A stretch of DNA of 11,384 bases from UBA9732 sp963621975 (GTDB taxonomy: Bacteria > Spirochaetota > Spirochaetia > Sphaerochaetales > Sphaerochaetaceae). The notes below the pieces were generated by a model. The model was not told the origin of the DNA. It was given only the letters and a program-made list of their open reading frames with translations, and ran no database searches. Position 1 is the first letter of the stretch, and each line of letters begins with the position of its first letter. The stretch covers positions 1-11,384 of the forward strand of contig CAVFGI010000029.1 in NCBI GenBank assembly GCA_963621975.1. Reading direction: 5' to 3'. The position numbers and the translations under genes were made by a program. Of this stretch, positions 1-5,579 are shown piece after piece.

Positions 1-5
1 ATATT

Positions 6-32
6 TGTGGTTATTAGGTTATTTGTTCCCAC
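6..32 (+). repeat. Left terminal inverted repeat of the IS
   Basis: It starts TGTGGTTATTAGG and ends TTGTTCCCAC. It is the inverted counterpart of 1362-1388, with 24 of 27 matches. Its inner 23 bases are repeated exactly at 36-58, so this end carries a doubled terminal motif while the right end carries one. Confidence 0.85.
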
Positions 33-58
33 TTAGTTATTAGGTTATTTGTTCCCAC
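10..58 (+). repeat. Tandem direct repeat, 2 x 23 bp, period 26, at the IS left end
   Basis: Positions 10-32 and 36-58 are identical over 23 bases (beginning GTTATTAGGTT, ending TTCCCAC), separated by TTA. They probably form two transposase-binding sites. The second copy ends 33 bp before the transposase start codon, so transposase bound there could also influence its own expression; that is inference. Confidence 0.85.
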
Positions 59-91
59 CTAAATCTGATAAATCTTTATTTGAGGTTAAGA

Positions 92-1375
92 ATGAAGAAT
101 TTTTCAGATAGTTTTGTAGAAGGAATCATCAAGAGAGTAATAAAAGGAACAATAAGCTCAAGACAGGCATCAATCAAGCTTGGAATTTCAAAGCGTTATG
201 TAAACAAATTGGTACAGAAGTATCAAGAATTAGGAGTTGCTTGCTTTACACATGGCAATACTGGCAAACAGAGAACTTGGAAAACAGACTTGGCTTTAGA
301 GCAGCGGATTGTGAGTCTTTACAATGATAAATATGTCGGCTTTAACTTTACCCATTTCTTAGAGAAACTGGTGGAAGACGAAAACATTTCAATTACCTAT
401 GGGGCACTCTACAGAATCCTTACACAAGCAGGTTTTAAATCGCCTAAGAGGCAGCATAAAAAGAAGAAAACGGATATTCATCCTTTAAGACCCAGAAAAG
501 AAAACTTTGGAGAAATGCTACAAATTGATGCGTCTATCCATCCTTGGTTTGGTCCTAATTGTCCAAAGGCTACCCTACATGGTGCTGTTGATGATTCCAC
601 CGGTATTGTAATGGGGCTGTACTTTGACAAAGAGGAAACCTTGAAAGGCTACTACAATATGCTTAAACAAATTCTTTTAAAGTATGGAATTCCCGAGAGT
701 CTTTATTCAGACAATAGAACCATCTTTGAATTCAGGAAACTATCTGAAAAGAACAAAACCATCGATAGAGATGTACACATTCAATTCAGACGTTGTTGCT
801 CACAGCTTGGGATAGAAGTCATTACAACATCTGTAGCACAAGCCAAGGGCAAGATTGAGCGTCTGTGGGGCTCTTTGCAGTCTAGGTTGATGTCCGAACT
901 ATCCTTGCATAGAATTACTACCATAGAAGACGCCAATGCCTTTCTGCCTGCATTTACAGCAGACTACAACAAACGCTTTGCTTCAAAGCCAGACCCTACC
1001 AAAAGCCGTTTTGTTACTGCTCCATCAGAAGAAGAAATCAACTACTTCCTTTCTATTCTCTACTACAGGAAAACAGACCTTGGCTCTTCCTTTAAGTTTC
1101 TTGGTAAAACTCTTCAACTTAAAGATTCCAATGGTAAAACCGTTAGAATCGCACCAAAGAAACACCTGGATGTTTACCTTACTTTAGACAAAACTGTAGT
1201 AGCTGTTTGTGATGGTAAATATTACGAAACAAAAGAAGCTGATATTACAGAACTACAAGCTTTAAAACCTGCTGTTGGACAGACCAAAGATGACAAGCCT
1301 AAGTGGAAACCTGAGCCTTATCATCCTTGGCGTAGATTTGTTATCAATTCATACAAAAAAGGTGGGAACAATTAA
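92..1375 (+). CDS. DDE transposase, IS1202/ISTde1-like (ISNCY), integrase-core fold
   Basis: A 427-residue transposase that would cut and join the ends of the surrounding insertion sequence. An N-terminal helix-turn-helix is seen at about residues 20-45 (SSRQASIKLGISKRYVNKL). A basic linker with a KKKK run follows at about 123-126. The RNase H-like catalytic core carries D146 (QIDAS), D207 (YSDNRT) and E256 (AKGKIERLWG), the expected D-D-E triad with the typical KGKIERLWG context of rve-type transposases. All three residues are present and the frame is open, so it may be functional. The ATG at 92 is preferred over an upstream TTG at 80, because GAGG at 82-85 sits 6 bases before it. It is the only gene in the element and reads toward the gene at 1446. 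No convincing promoter was identified inside the left end. Confidence 0.88.
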   Translation: MKNFSDSFVEGIIKRVIKGTISSRQASIKLGISKRYVNKLVQKYQELGVACFTHGNTGKQRTWKTDLALEQRIVSLYNDKYVGFNFTHFLEKLVEDENISITYGALYRILTQAGFKSPKRQHKKKKTDIHPLRPRKENFGEMLQIDASIHPWFGPNCPKATLHGAVDDSTGIVMGLYFDKEETLKGYYNMLKQILLKYGIPESLYSDNRTIFEFRKLSEKNKTIDRDVHIQFRRCCSQLGIEVITTSVAQAKGKIERLWGSLQSRLMSELSLHRITTIEDANAFLPAFTADYNKRFASKPDPTKSRFVTAPSEEEINYFLSILYYRKTDLGSSFKFLGKTLQLKDSNGKTVRIAPKKHLDVYLTLDKTVVAVCDGKYYETKEADITELQALKPAVGQTKDDKPKWKPEPYHPWRRFVINSYKKGGNN

Positions 1376-1388
1376 CCTAATAGCGACA
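1362..1388 (-). repeat. Right terminal inverted repeat of the IS
   Basis: Read on the minus strand it begins TGTCGCTATTAGG and ends TTGTTCCCAC, matching the left end at 24 of 27 positions. Only one copy is present. The last codons and the TAA stop (1373-1375) of the transposase gene lie within it. Confidence 0.85.
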
Positions 1389-1410
1389 GATATTAATAAA
1401 TATTAATAAA

Positions 1411-1439
1411 TTGCGTGATTGAAAAATTGTTGTTAAAAT
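1411..1439 (+). promoter_or_regulatory. Predicted sigma-70-type promoter, possibly leaderless transcript
   Basis: TTGCGT (1411-1416), a 17-bp spacer and TAAAAT (1434-1439). The predicted start of transcription falls at about 1445-1447, on the ATG at 1446. No Shine-Dalgarno-like sequence precedes that ATG. The promoter lies wholly outside the IS. Confidence 0.45.
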
Positions 1440-1445
1440 TAAAGC

Positions 1446-1973
1446 ATGACAACGAGAACCAGAATTAAAGTCTTTGACATCTTCACAAAAGCCCTCGTCT
1501 GCCTTGAAAAACAAGACAAGGTTCTCTTCTCATGGCCTCGGAATCGAATCTCCCTTGCCCACGCCCTAGCCCTTCATCTTCATGAGGAGCTAGGTTCCTC
1601 TCAATATTCGGTAGACCTCTGCCCAGTTATATCACGGTCCAAAAAGACCATTAACCCCGATATTCTCGTGCATAATCGAGAATCAGGCCATCATTTACTT
1701 TCAATCCTCTGTAGAAATGATTATCTCACAGAGTTGGAGCAAAAGGAACTCTCTTTTATGAAAAGCCTAGGTTGCGACTATGTCACCGCAGTCTCATTTC
1801 TTCCACAAAAAAGTTACATTCTCGTTTACATAGCAAACGAAAACGGAATGGAATACTACCATTTTGATAGAAACCTCTTAATAATGGAACCTATCAGAAA
1901 AAGACTAACAGAGGAGTCTAATACAGACAATAATCAGCTTACCTTAGAAAAAATTCTTAAGAAGAAAAAATAA
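1446..1973 (+). CDS. Small protein resembling a degenerate PD-(D/E)XK nuclease
   Basis: A 175-residue protein with no signal peptide or membrane segment, so probably cytoplasmic. I do not recognise a named family. Its layout resembles small restriction-endonuclease-like proteins: a helical N-terminus ending HEELG (46-50), then the core motif PDILVH (71-76) and a strand followed by SILCR (86-90). In active relatives the last strand carries E-x-K; here that position reads S-I-L-C-R, so catalysis is doubtful. A lysine-rich tail ends the protein. Its TAA stop shares one base with the ATG of the next gene (TAATG), which implies translational coupling and a joint role. No ribosome-binding site precedes the ATG, and the predicted promoter would give a leaderless message. 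It starts 57 bp after the IS end and looks undisrupted. The nuclease relationship is an inference from motif spacing only. Confidence 0.7.
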   Translation: MTTRTRIKVFDIFTKALVCLEKQDKVLFSWPRNRISLAHALALHLHEELGSSQYSVDLCPVISRSKKTINPDILVHNRESGHHLLSILCRNDYLTELEQKELSFMKSLGCDYVTAVSFLPQKSYILVYIANENGMEYYHFDRNLLIMEPIRKRLTEESNTDNNQLTLEKILKKKK

Positions 1974-2695
1974 TGGGAATCAAATATCAATTAGAAACAA
2001 TCCCTGTCTGGGATGGAATAACAAGCAATAGTGAATGCTTTCTCTGTGACCTTATGCAAGAAGCACAGAAAGACTCTCTCAAATTCTACCTTGGCCCTTC
2101 TGTTATGAACCCAGAAACTCGTATCAAGGTTAATGAAATTGGCTTTTGCCCAAACCACACCACTATGCTGGTCCAAAGTGGAAGCCCTAATGCAATGGCT
2201 GTTCTTTGGGAATCTCACTTTGCACAAACAAGAAGGATACTTGAAAATTCTCTTTCTGAATTATCTAATACTCACAAGCCAAAGAAAACAATTACAAAGC
2301 TATCAAAAACACTAAACACCAGAATTGAAAACCCTCAGTCCAATTGCCTACTTTGTAAGCGTATGGAAGACAGACTAACCCGATACTGTTTCACAATCGC
2401 CTATCTTTGGGGACAAGAGCAAAATTTCAAGACCTCTTTTGCAAACTCAAAAGGTTTTTGTCTCCCTCACATGACAAAAATCCTTGAACTTTCTCTTGAA
2501 GCACTAGACTCAAAACAGCAGAAAGAATTTGCAAAAGCCATGAGCGAACTTCAATCAAAAAACCTTGAAAGAGTTGCTCACGACCTTTGGTATATGACAG
2601 AACACTATAAGAGTGAAAATGTAAACAAGCCCTGGAATGGTTGCGAAGATGCTCAAAAACGCGCCGTCTATAAAGAAATAGGCAATCGTTTATAA
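1973..2695 (+). CDS. DUF6062-like Cys/His protein
   Basis: A 240-residue, probably cytoplasmic protein of unknown function resembling the DUF6062 family. It contains two similar modules, each pairing a CxxC with a CxxH about 35 residues later: C22/C25 with C59/H62 (ECFLCDL, GFCPNH), and C128/C125 with C163/H166 (NCLLCKR, GFCLPH). The repeated spacing suggests an internally duplicated metal-binding fold, with zinc or an iron-sulfur cluster as candidate ligands, though nothing here proves which. The rest is mostly helical, charged sequence. Its start codon overlaps the stop of the nuclease-like gene by one base, so the two are coupled. It ends only 4 bp from the end of the convergent gene on the other strand. 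The family name is from recognition of the CxxC/CPxH pattern; any function would be a guess. Confidence 0.78.
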   Translation: MGIKYQLETIPVWDGITSNSECFLCDLMQEAQKDSLKFYLGPSVMNPETRIKVNEIGFCPNHTTMLVQSGSPNAMAVLWESHFAQTRRILENSLSELSNTHKPKKTITKLSKTLNTRIENPQSNCLLCKRMEDRLTRYCFTIAYLWGQEQNFKTSFANSKGFCLPHMTKILELSLEALDSKQQKEFAKAMSELQSKNLERVAHDLWYMTEHYKSENVNKPWNGCEDAQKRAVYKEIGNRL

Positions 2696-2699
2696 AAAT

Positions 2700-3512
2700 T
2701 TATAAAAAGAACATCTTAATTATATTTTCAATGTAATCAGTATTCAAAGGACTTTTAGAGGTTTCAAAGGTAATAATTAAATTCTTTCCGGGATAAATGT
2801 CCTTAAAGGAGTAATCTTCAAGTCTTTTTTTTGCTTCTGTACTGTATTTGGTATCATCCATCATACCAAAATGCTCCCAATACCAAACTTCATAAGTCTT
2901 GGGATGAAGTATGGTAAAATCGGGAAAAATTAACGCGGAACCCAAATATGGTTCATATGCCCTTTCGTATACGTATGGAATACCCGCATTATACAATCGG
3001 TCTGCAATTAGAATTTCACTTTTTGAGCGAACCAAATCACCTTTAATAGAATAAAACAGAGTATCTGGTTTCTTATTCCTAGGTTCTCCCGGAATTCTTT
3101 TTAGCCATTTCTGAACATATCCTTGTTCTGTAACTGGATCTAAGGAAACATAAGGTTTGAGTTTTTCTGGAAAATTTTCAAAAACCTCTTCTAGTCCTTT
3201 TGGGCCTTTTGTGTTTTCAAGCCTTTGCAGCACCCTCTCAAGTTCTATCTTCTCCCGTAAAACTTCTTTCAGTAACTCTTGATCTAGTTTCTTCTGTGCA
3301 AGTTTTTTGATTTTTGTTTCTTTCTCTTTTCCAAGGTATTCTTCTGTTTTTTGGGGAACATAACAGAAAAACCTTGTACTCTCAGACTTTTCTCTGAATT
3401 GGATTCTTCCCTCTGGCGCTTCTTGTAACTTTTTTTCAAGCTGAGATTGAAGTAGCTTTAAAGAGCTTAAAAGCTTTTTGAGATTTTTGTTGACATTAAC
3501 TGGCCCTTCCAT
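2700..3512 (-). CDS. Coiled-coil protein with a C-terminal PD-(D/E)XK-like domain
   Basis: A 270-residue protein. Residues 8-110 are highly charged, Lys/Glu-rich and likely form long helices or a coiled coil. Residues 150-270 resemble the nuclease-like domain often found in hypothetical or helicase-associated proteins: RSKSE (162-166), ERAYEPYL (183-190), FPDF (196-199) with D198, YWEHFG (211-216) with E213, then KNLIITFET (243-251). The order E, PD, E-x matches a PD-(D/E)XK core, but the usual E-x-K lysine is replaced in WEHFG, as I recall for this subgroup. The ATG at 3512 has an in-frame TGA two codons upstream and no Shine-Dalgarno sequence. The gene begins 10 bp beyond a palindromic repeat, and its first codons match sequence flanking the other copy of that repeat (see findings). 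Role unknown; DNA processing is plausible. Confidence 0.68.
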   Translation of the reverse strand: MEGPVNVNKNLKKLLSSLKLLQSQLEKKLQEAPEGRIQFREKSESTRFFCYVPQKTEEYLGKEKETKIKKLAQKKLDQELLKEVLREKIELERVLQRLENTKGPKGLEEVFENFPEKLKPYVSLDPVTEQGYVQKWLKRIPGEPRNKKPDTLFYSIKGDLVRSKSEILIADRLYNAGIPYVYERAYEPYLGSALIFPDFTILHPKTYEVWYWEHFGMMDDTKYSTEAKKRLEDYSFKDIYPGKNLIITFETSKSPLNTDYIENIIKMFFL

Positions 3513-3521
3513 ATATCAAGC

Positions 3522-3560
3522 TTATCCGAAAATCTCAAATTTTCAAGCAATTTCGGATAA
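3522..3560. repeat. Inverted repeat with ATCCGAAA/TTTCGGAT arms (element A, first hairpin)
   Basis: Perfect 10-bp arms TTATCCGAAA (3522-3531) and TTTCGGATAA (3551-3560), separated by 19 bases. Beyond a single mismatch the arms continue as AAG/CTT (3518-3520 and 3562-3564). It lies between the start of the minus-strand gene at 3512 and the end of the transketolase unit. There is no adjacent U-tract of the kind expected in an intrinsic terminator. Confidence 0.85.
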
Positions 3561-3563
3561 ACT

Positions 3564-3600
3564 TGTCCGAAAATCGCCTTTTTTTAGGCTTTTTCGGACA
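3564..3600. repeat. Inverted repeat with GTCCGAAA/TTTCGGAC arms (element A, second hairpin)
   Basis: Perfect 10-bp arms TGTCCGAAAA (3564-3573) and TTTTCGGACA (3591-3600). An inner GCCT/AGGC stem is offset by a small internal loop, and the apical loop is T-rich. It lies 28 bp downstream of the transketolase C-half stop codon, so it may end or protect that transcript, although it lacks a classical U-tract. It is arranged in tandem with the hairpin at 3522-3560. Confidence 0.85.
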
Positions 3601-3628
3601 CAGCCATCTATAATTCCTGCAAGAAAAC

Positions 3629-4573
3629 CTACTTAATCAAAGCTTCAGCTTTAGCTGCAATGTCTTCTGCCGTGAAGTGGAAAGACTTTAGTAGGTAGTC
3701 AAGTTTGCCAACCTCACCAAATCTCTCACCAACGTTAACAAAATCCATCTTTGTTGGATATGTCTTAGCAAGATGTGCAGCAATTGCTTCACCAACACCG
3801 CCTGCATAACGGCAGTTCTCACAAACAAGAATATGTCCAGTTTCTTTGGCAGCCTTCTCAATAAGAGCAGTATCCAAAGGTTTAATTGTATGAAGATCAA
3901 TCAATCTAGCAGAAATACCCTTAGAGGCAAGAATTTCGTATGCTTTTTCAGCTTCTCCAACAAGAGTTTCTCCTGTTGCAATAATTGTAAGATCTGTTCC
4001 CTCTTTAAGAACAATACCCTTGCCAAGTTCAATCTTGGTTCCTACTGGATAGCGATGGGTAGCACCCTTTCTGCGAATTCTAGTGTATGAACTATGGCCA
4101 CTCTCGTAGGCTTGACGAACAAGTTCGTAACAGCTTTGAGTGTCTGATGGATCAAGAACAATGAGATCTGGAATAAGTCTCATAAGACCAACGTCCTCAA
4201 AAGGCATGTGAGTTCCACCGTTAAGCTGTGCGGTAACCCCAGGGTCAGTACCAATTAAGTGAACTCTTCTTTTTGCATAGTTTACAGAAAGGAAGAACTG
4301 GTCGTAGGTTCTTCTTGAAGCAAAGACACCAAAAGAATGTGCAAAAGGCACAAAACCCATTGATGAAAGTCCGGCTGCAACTCCAACCATGTTGGCCTCT
4401 GCAATACCACAATTAAAAGCTCTGTCTGGGAACTGCTTGAAGAAATTTGAACTTCCAAGACAGCTGACGAGATCGGAATCTAAAAGAACTACCTCTGGAT
4501 GCTCTGTGGCAAGGTCTAAGATAGCTGCATTCATTGCATCTCTCATGTTCATGATATCGGATGTGTCTCTCAT
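3629..4573 (-). CDS. Transketolase, C-terminal subunit (split type)
   Basis: This 314-residue protein forms the pyrimidine-binding and C-terminal domains of a two-chain transketolase, which moves two-carbon ketol units between sugar phosphates in the non-oxidative pentose phosphate pathway in the cytoplasm. E59 in NCGIAEANMVGVAAG (54-68) is the conserved glutamate that activates thiamine diphosphate. The phosphate-site region is seen in THMPFEDVGLMR (121-132). The C-terminal Rossmann-like domain begins near residue 190 (LTIIATGE) and includes HTIKPLD. Its ATG overlaps the stop of the N-terminal subunit gene by 4 bp (ATGA), implying coupled translation and equal subunit supply. Its length is normal for split transketolase C-subunits. 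Some split pairs serve other ketol-transfer or DXS-like reactions, so substrate is not certain from sequence. Confidence 0.9.
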   Translation of the reverse strand: MRDTSDIMNMRDAMNAAILDLATEHPEVVLLDSDLVSCLGSSNFFKQFPDRAFNCGIAEANMVGVAAGLSSMGFVPFAHSFGVFASRRTYDQFFLSVNYAKRRVHLIGTDPGVTAQLNGGTHMPFEDVGLMRLIPDLIVLDPSDTQSCYELVRQAYESGHSSYTRIRRKGATHRYPVGTKIELGKGIVLKEGTDLTIIATGETLVGEAEKAYEILASKGISARLIDLHTIKPLDTALIEKAAKETGHILVCENCRYAGGVGEAIAAHLAKTYPTKMDFVNVGERFGEVGKLDYLLKSFHFTAEDIAAKAEALIK

Positions 4574-5403
4574 TTTGCACCTCCAAGAAGGGCAGAAATG
4601 GCCCTTTCTTCGTCTTCATGGCTTACTGTCATGCTGTGGTTTGCTTTAATTCCTTCACCAGGCAAGTACCCTTTACTCTTTATAGTATCAAGAATAATCA
4701 TGCTTGGTCTGTCTTGGACTTCCTTTGCACACTGAACTGCGTGGTCAATTTGCTTGAAATCGTGACCATTAATTCTCTGAACATGCCAATTGAAACCCAA
4801 CCACCTTGTATCTATATTATCCATACAAATGATATCTTCTGTGTAGCCATCTAGCTGTTGGCGATTAAAATCTGTGAAAGCAATGAGATTGCCAAGTTTT
4901 TGAGTTGAAGCAAACTCGGCAGCCTCCCACACTTGACCTTCCTGGCTTTCGCCATCACCAATCATCAAATAAGTGTAAGAAGATTCTCCTTTTAGCCTTT
5001 GACCAAGAGCAATGCCAACTGCAGCGCTTGCACCCTGCCCAAGAGAACCTGTTGTGAAATCAATACCAGGGGTTTTGAGCATATCGCAATGACTTGGAAG
5101 ATTTGTTCCTCCCTGATTAAGGGTCATGAGCCATTCTTTTGGGAAGTATCCTTTTTCTGCAAGAGTTGCATAAACTGCAGGTCCTGCGTGACCTTTAGAG
5201 CATACAAATCTATCTCTACCCTCCATTGCAGGATTACTTGGGTCAATATTCATTTCATGGAAATAGAGATAAGTAAGAACTTCAATGATGGACATTGCTC
5301 CACCAATGTGGCCATTACCAAGATGAGCTATCTCATGGATTGTAGAGACTCTCAAATCCGTAGCCTTGGCCTTCAAAGCCTCTAATGTTTGAGTATCTAG
5401 CAT
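4570..5403 (-). CDS. Transketolase, N-terminal subunit (split type)
   Basis: This 277-residue protein is the thiamine-diphosphate (PP) domain of a two-chain transketolase. It shows GHIGGAMS (31-38), SKGHAGPA (69-76), the GSLGQG loop (119-124), and the TPP/Mg motif from GDGES (149-153) to N180 in FTDFN. Active enzyme needs the partner chain encoded directly downstream at 4573, which overlaps by 4 bp. GAGAGG at 5411-5416 lies 7 bases before the ATG, supporting the start. A strong predicted promoter (TTGAAA, 17 bp, TAGAAT) lies at 5455-5483. The two halves are separate, intact genes rather than one gene broken by a frameshift, since each has a full domain and the split form is widespread in bacteria. 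The pathway is the non-oxidative pentose phosphate pathway. Confidence 0.92.
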   Translation of the reverse strand: MLDTQTLEALKAKATDLRVSTIHEIAHLGNGHIGGAMSIIEVLTYLYFHEMNIDPSNPAMEGRDRFVCSKGHAGPAVYATLAEKGYFPKEWLMTLNQGGTNLPSHCDMLKTPGIDFTTGSLGQGASAAVGIALGQRLKGESSYTYLMIGDGESQEGQVWEAAEFASTQKLGNLIAFTDFNRQQLDGYTEDIICMDNIDTRWLGFNWHVQRINGHDFKQIDHAVQCAKEVQDRPSMIILDTIKSKGYLPGEGIKANHSMTVSHEDEERAISALLGGAK

Positions 5404-5427
5404 AGGTTACCCTCTCAAAGTTTTTCT

Positions 5428-5446
5428 AAGGGTTTTTGCAAACCCC
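5428..5446 (-). promoter_or_regulatory. Short hairpin at the predicted 5' end of the transketolase mRNA
   Basis: On the minus strand, GGGGTTT and AAAACCC arms flank a short loop (6-8 bp stem). With the predicted promoter at 5455-5483, transcription would start within a few bases of this hairpin, so it could be a 5' stabilising stem-loop. It does not overlap the ribosome-binding site. Confidence 0.35.
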
Positions 5447-5454
5447 TCCTTTTC

Positions 5455-5483
5455 ATTCTATCATCCTAAACTAATCCTTTCAA
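5455..5483 (-). promoter_or_regulatory. Predicted sigma-70 promoter for the transketolase operon
   Basis: On the minus strand: TTGAAA (5483-5478), a 17-bp spacer and TAGAAT (5460-5455). Each hexamer matches the consensus at 5 of 6 positions. The start of transcription would be near 5448, giving a leader of about 45 bases. Confidence 0.65.
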
Positions 5484-5497
5484 CGTTTGATTTTCGT

Positions 5498-5530
5498 TCA
5501 ATCCATTATCAATCCATTATCAATCCACTA
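5498..5530. repeat. Three tandem 11-bp repeats between divergent promoters
   Basis: TCAATCCATTA occurs at 5498-5508 and 5509-5519, and TCAATCCACTA at 5520-5530. The period is close to one helical turn. The array lies between the predicted minus-strand -35 (5478-5483) and the plus-strand extended -10 (5548-5556), abutting the position where the latter's -35 would fall. It could be a regulator binding array or a slippage-prone tract. Confidence 0.85.
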
Positions 5531-5547
5531 TCTTTTTTATGCGTTTT

Positions 5548-5556
5548 TGTTATAAT
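5548..5556 (+). promoter_or_regulatory. Extended -10 promoter for the outer-membrane protein gene
   Basis: TGTTATAAT: a TGn extension followed by a perfect TATAAT (5551-5556). No good -35 hexamer lies 16-18 bp upstream, where the third 11-bp repeat ends, so the promoter may depend on the extended -10 or on an activator. AAGGAAAG at 5567-5574 then provides the ribosome-binding site 5-8 bases before the ATG at 5580. Confidence 0.65.
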
Positions 5557-5579
5557 CAAAACGGAAAAGGAAAGTATTT

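Larger units (their letters stand above)
6..1388 (+). mobile_element. Complete insertion sequence, IS1202/ISTde1-like (ISNCY)
   Basis: A 1383-bp element bounded by 27-bp terminal inverted repeats that both begin with TGT: left 6-32 and right 1362-1388 on the minus strand, identical at 24 of 27 positions (differences at repeat positions 4, 6 and 17). It holds one intact transposase gene whose stop codon lies inside the right repeat. The left flank visible in the window (ATATT, 1-5) matches the last five bases of GATATT at 1389-1394, so a 6-bp target duplication is possible. A 16-bp duplication (1389-1404) fits equally well, because the right flank repeats with a period of 10. The transposase resembles the IS1202-type families placed in ISNCY, with relatives in Treponema. 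Family assignment is from memory of the protein; the ends are read directly from sequence. Confidence 0.82.

Noticed and set aside
10..58. Two 23-bp direct repeats resembling a short CRISPR array
   Set aside because: The spacer would be 3 bp, there are only two copies, and the same motif appears inverted at 1362-1388, which identifies an insertion-sequence end.
24..77. Promoter for the transposase within the left end
   Set aside because: TTGTTC hexamers are present, but no acceptable -10 hexamer lies 16-18 bp downstream.
80..91. TTG start four codons upstream of the transposase ATG
   Set aside because: The Shine-Dalgarno-like GAGG (82-85) lies inside that extension and is well spaced for the ATG at 92.
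1446..2695. The overlapping small-gene pair as a toxin-antitoxin module
   Set aside because: The sizes (175 and 240 residues) and motifs do not match known toxin or antitoxin families, and neither has a recognisable DNA-binding antitoxin domain.
3518..3600. Repeated TCCGAAA palindromes as CRISPR repeats
   Set aside because: Half-sites alternate in orientation and spacing is irregular; there are no equal-length unique spacers.
3629..5403. Transketolase as one gene broken by a frameshift
   Set aside because: Each half has complete domains, its own start and a 4-bp ATGA overlap, and split transketolases are widespread in bacteria.
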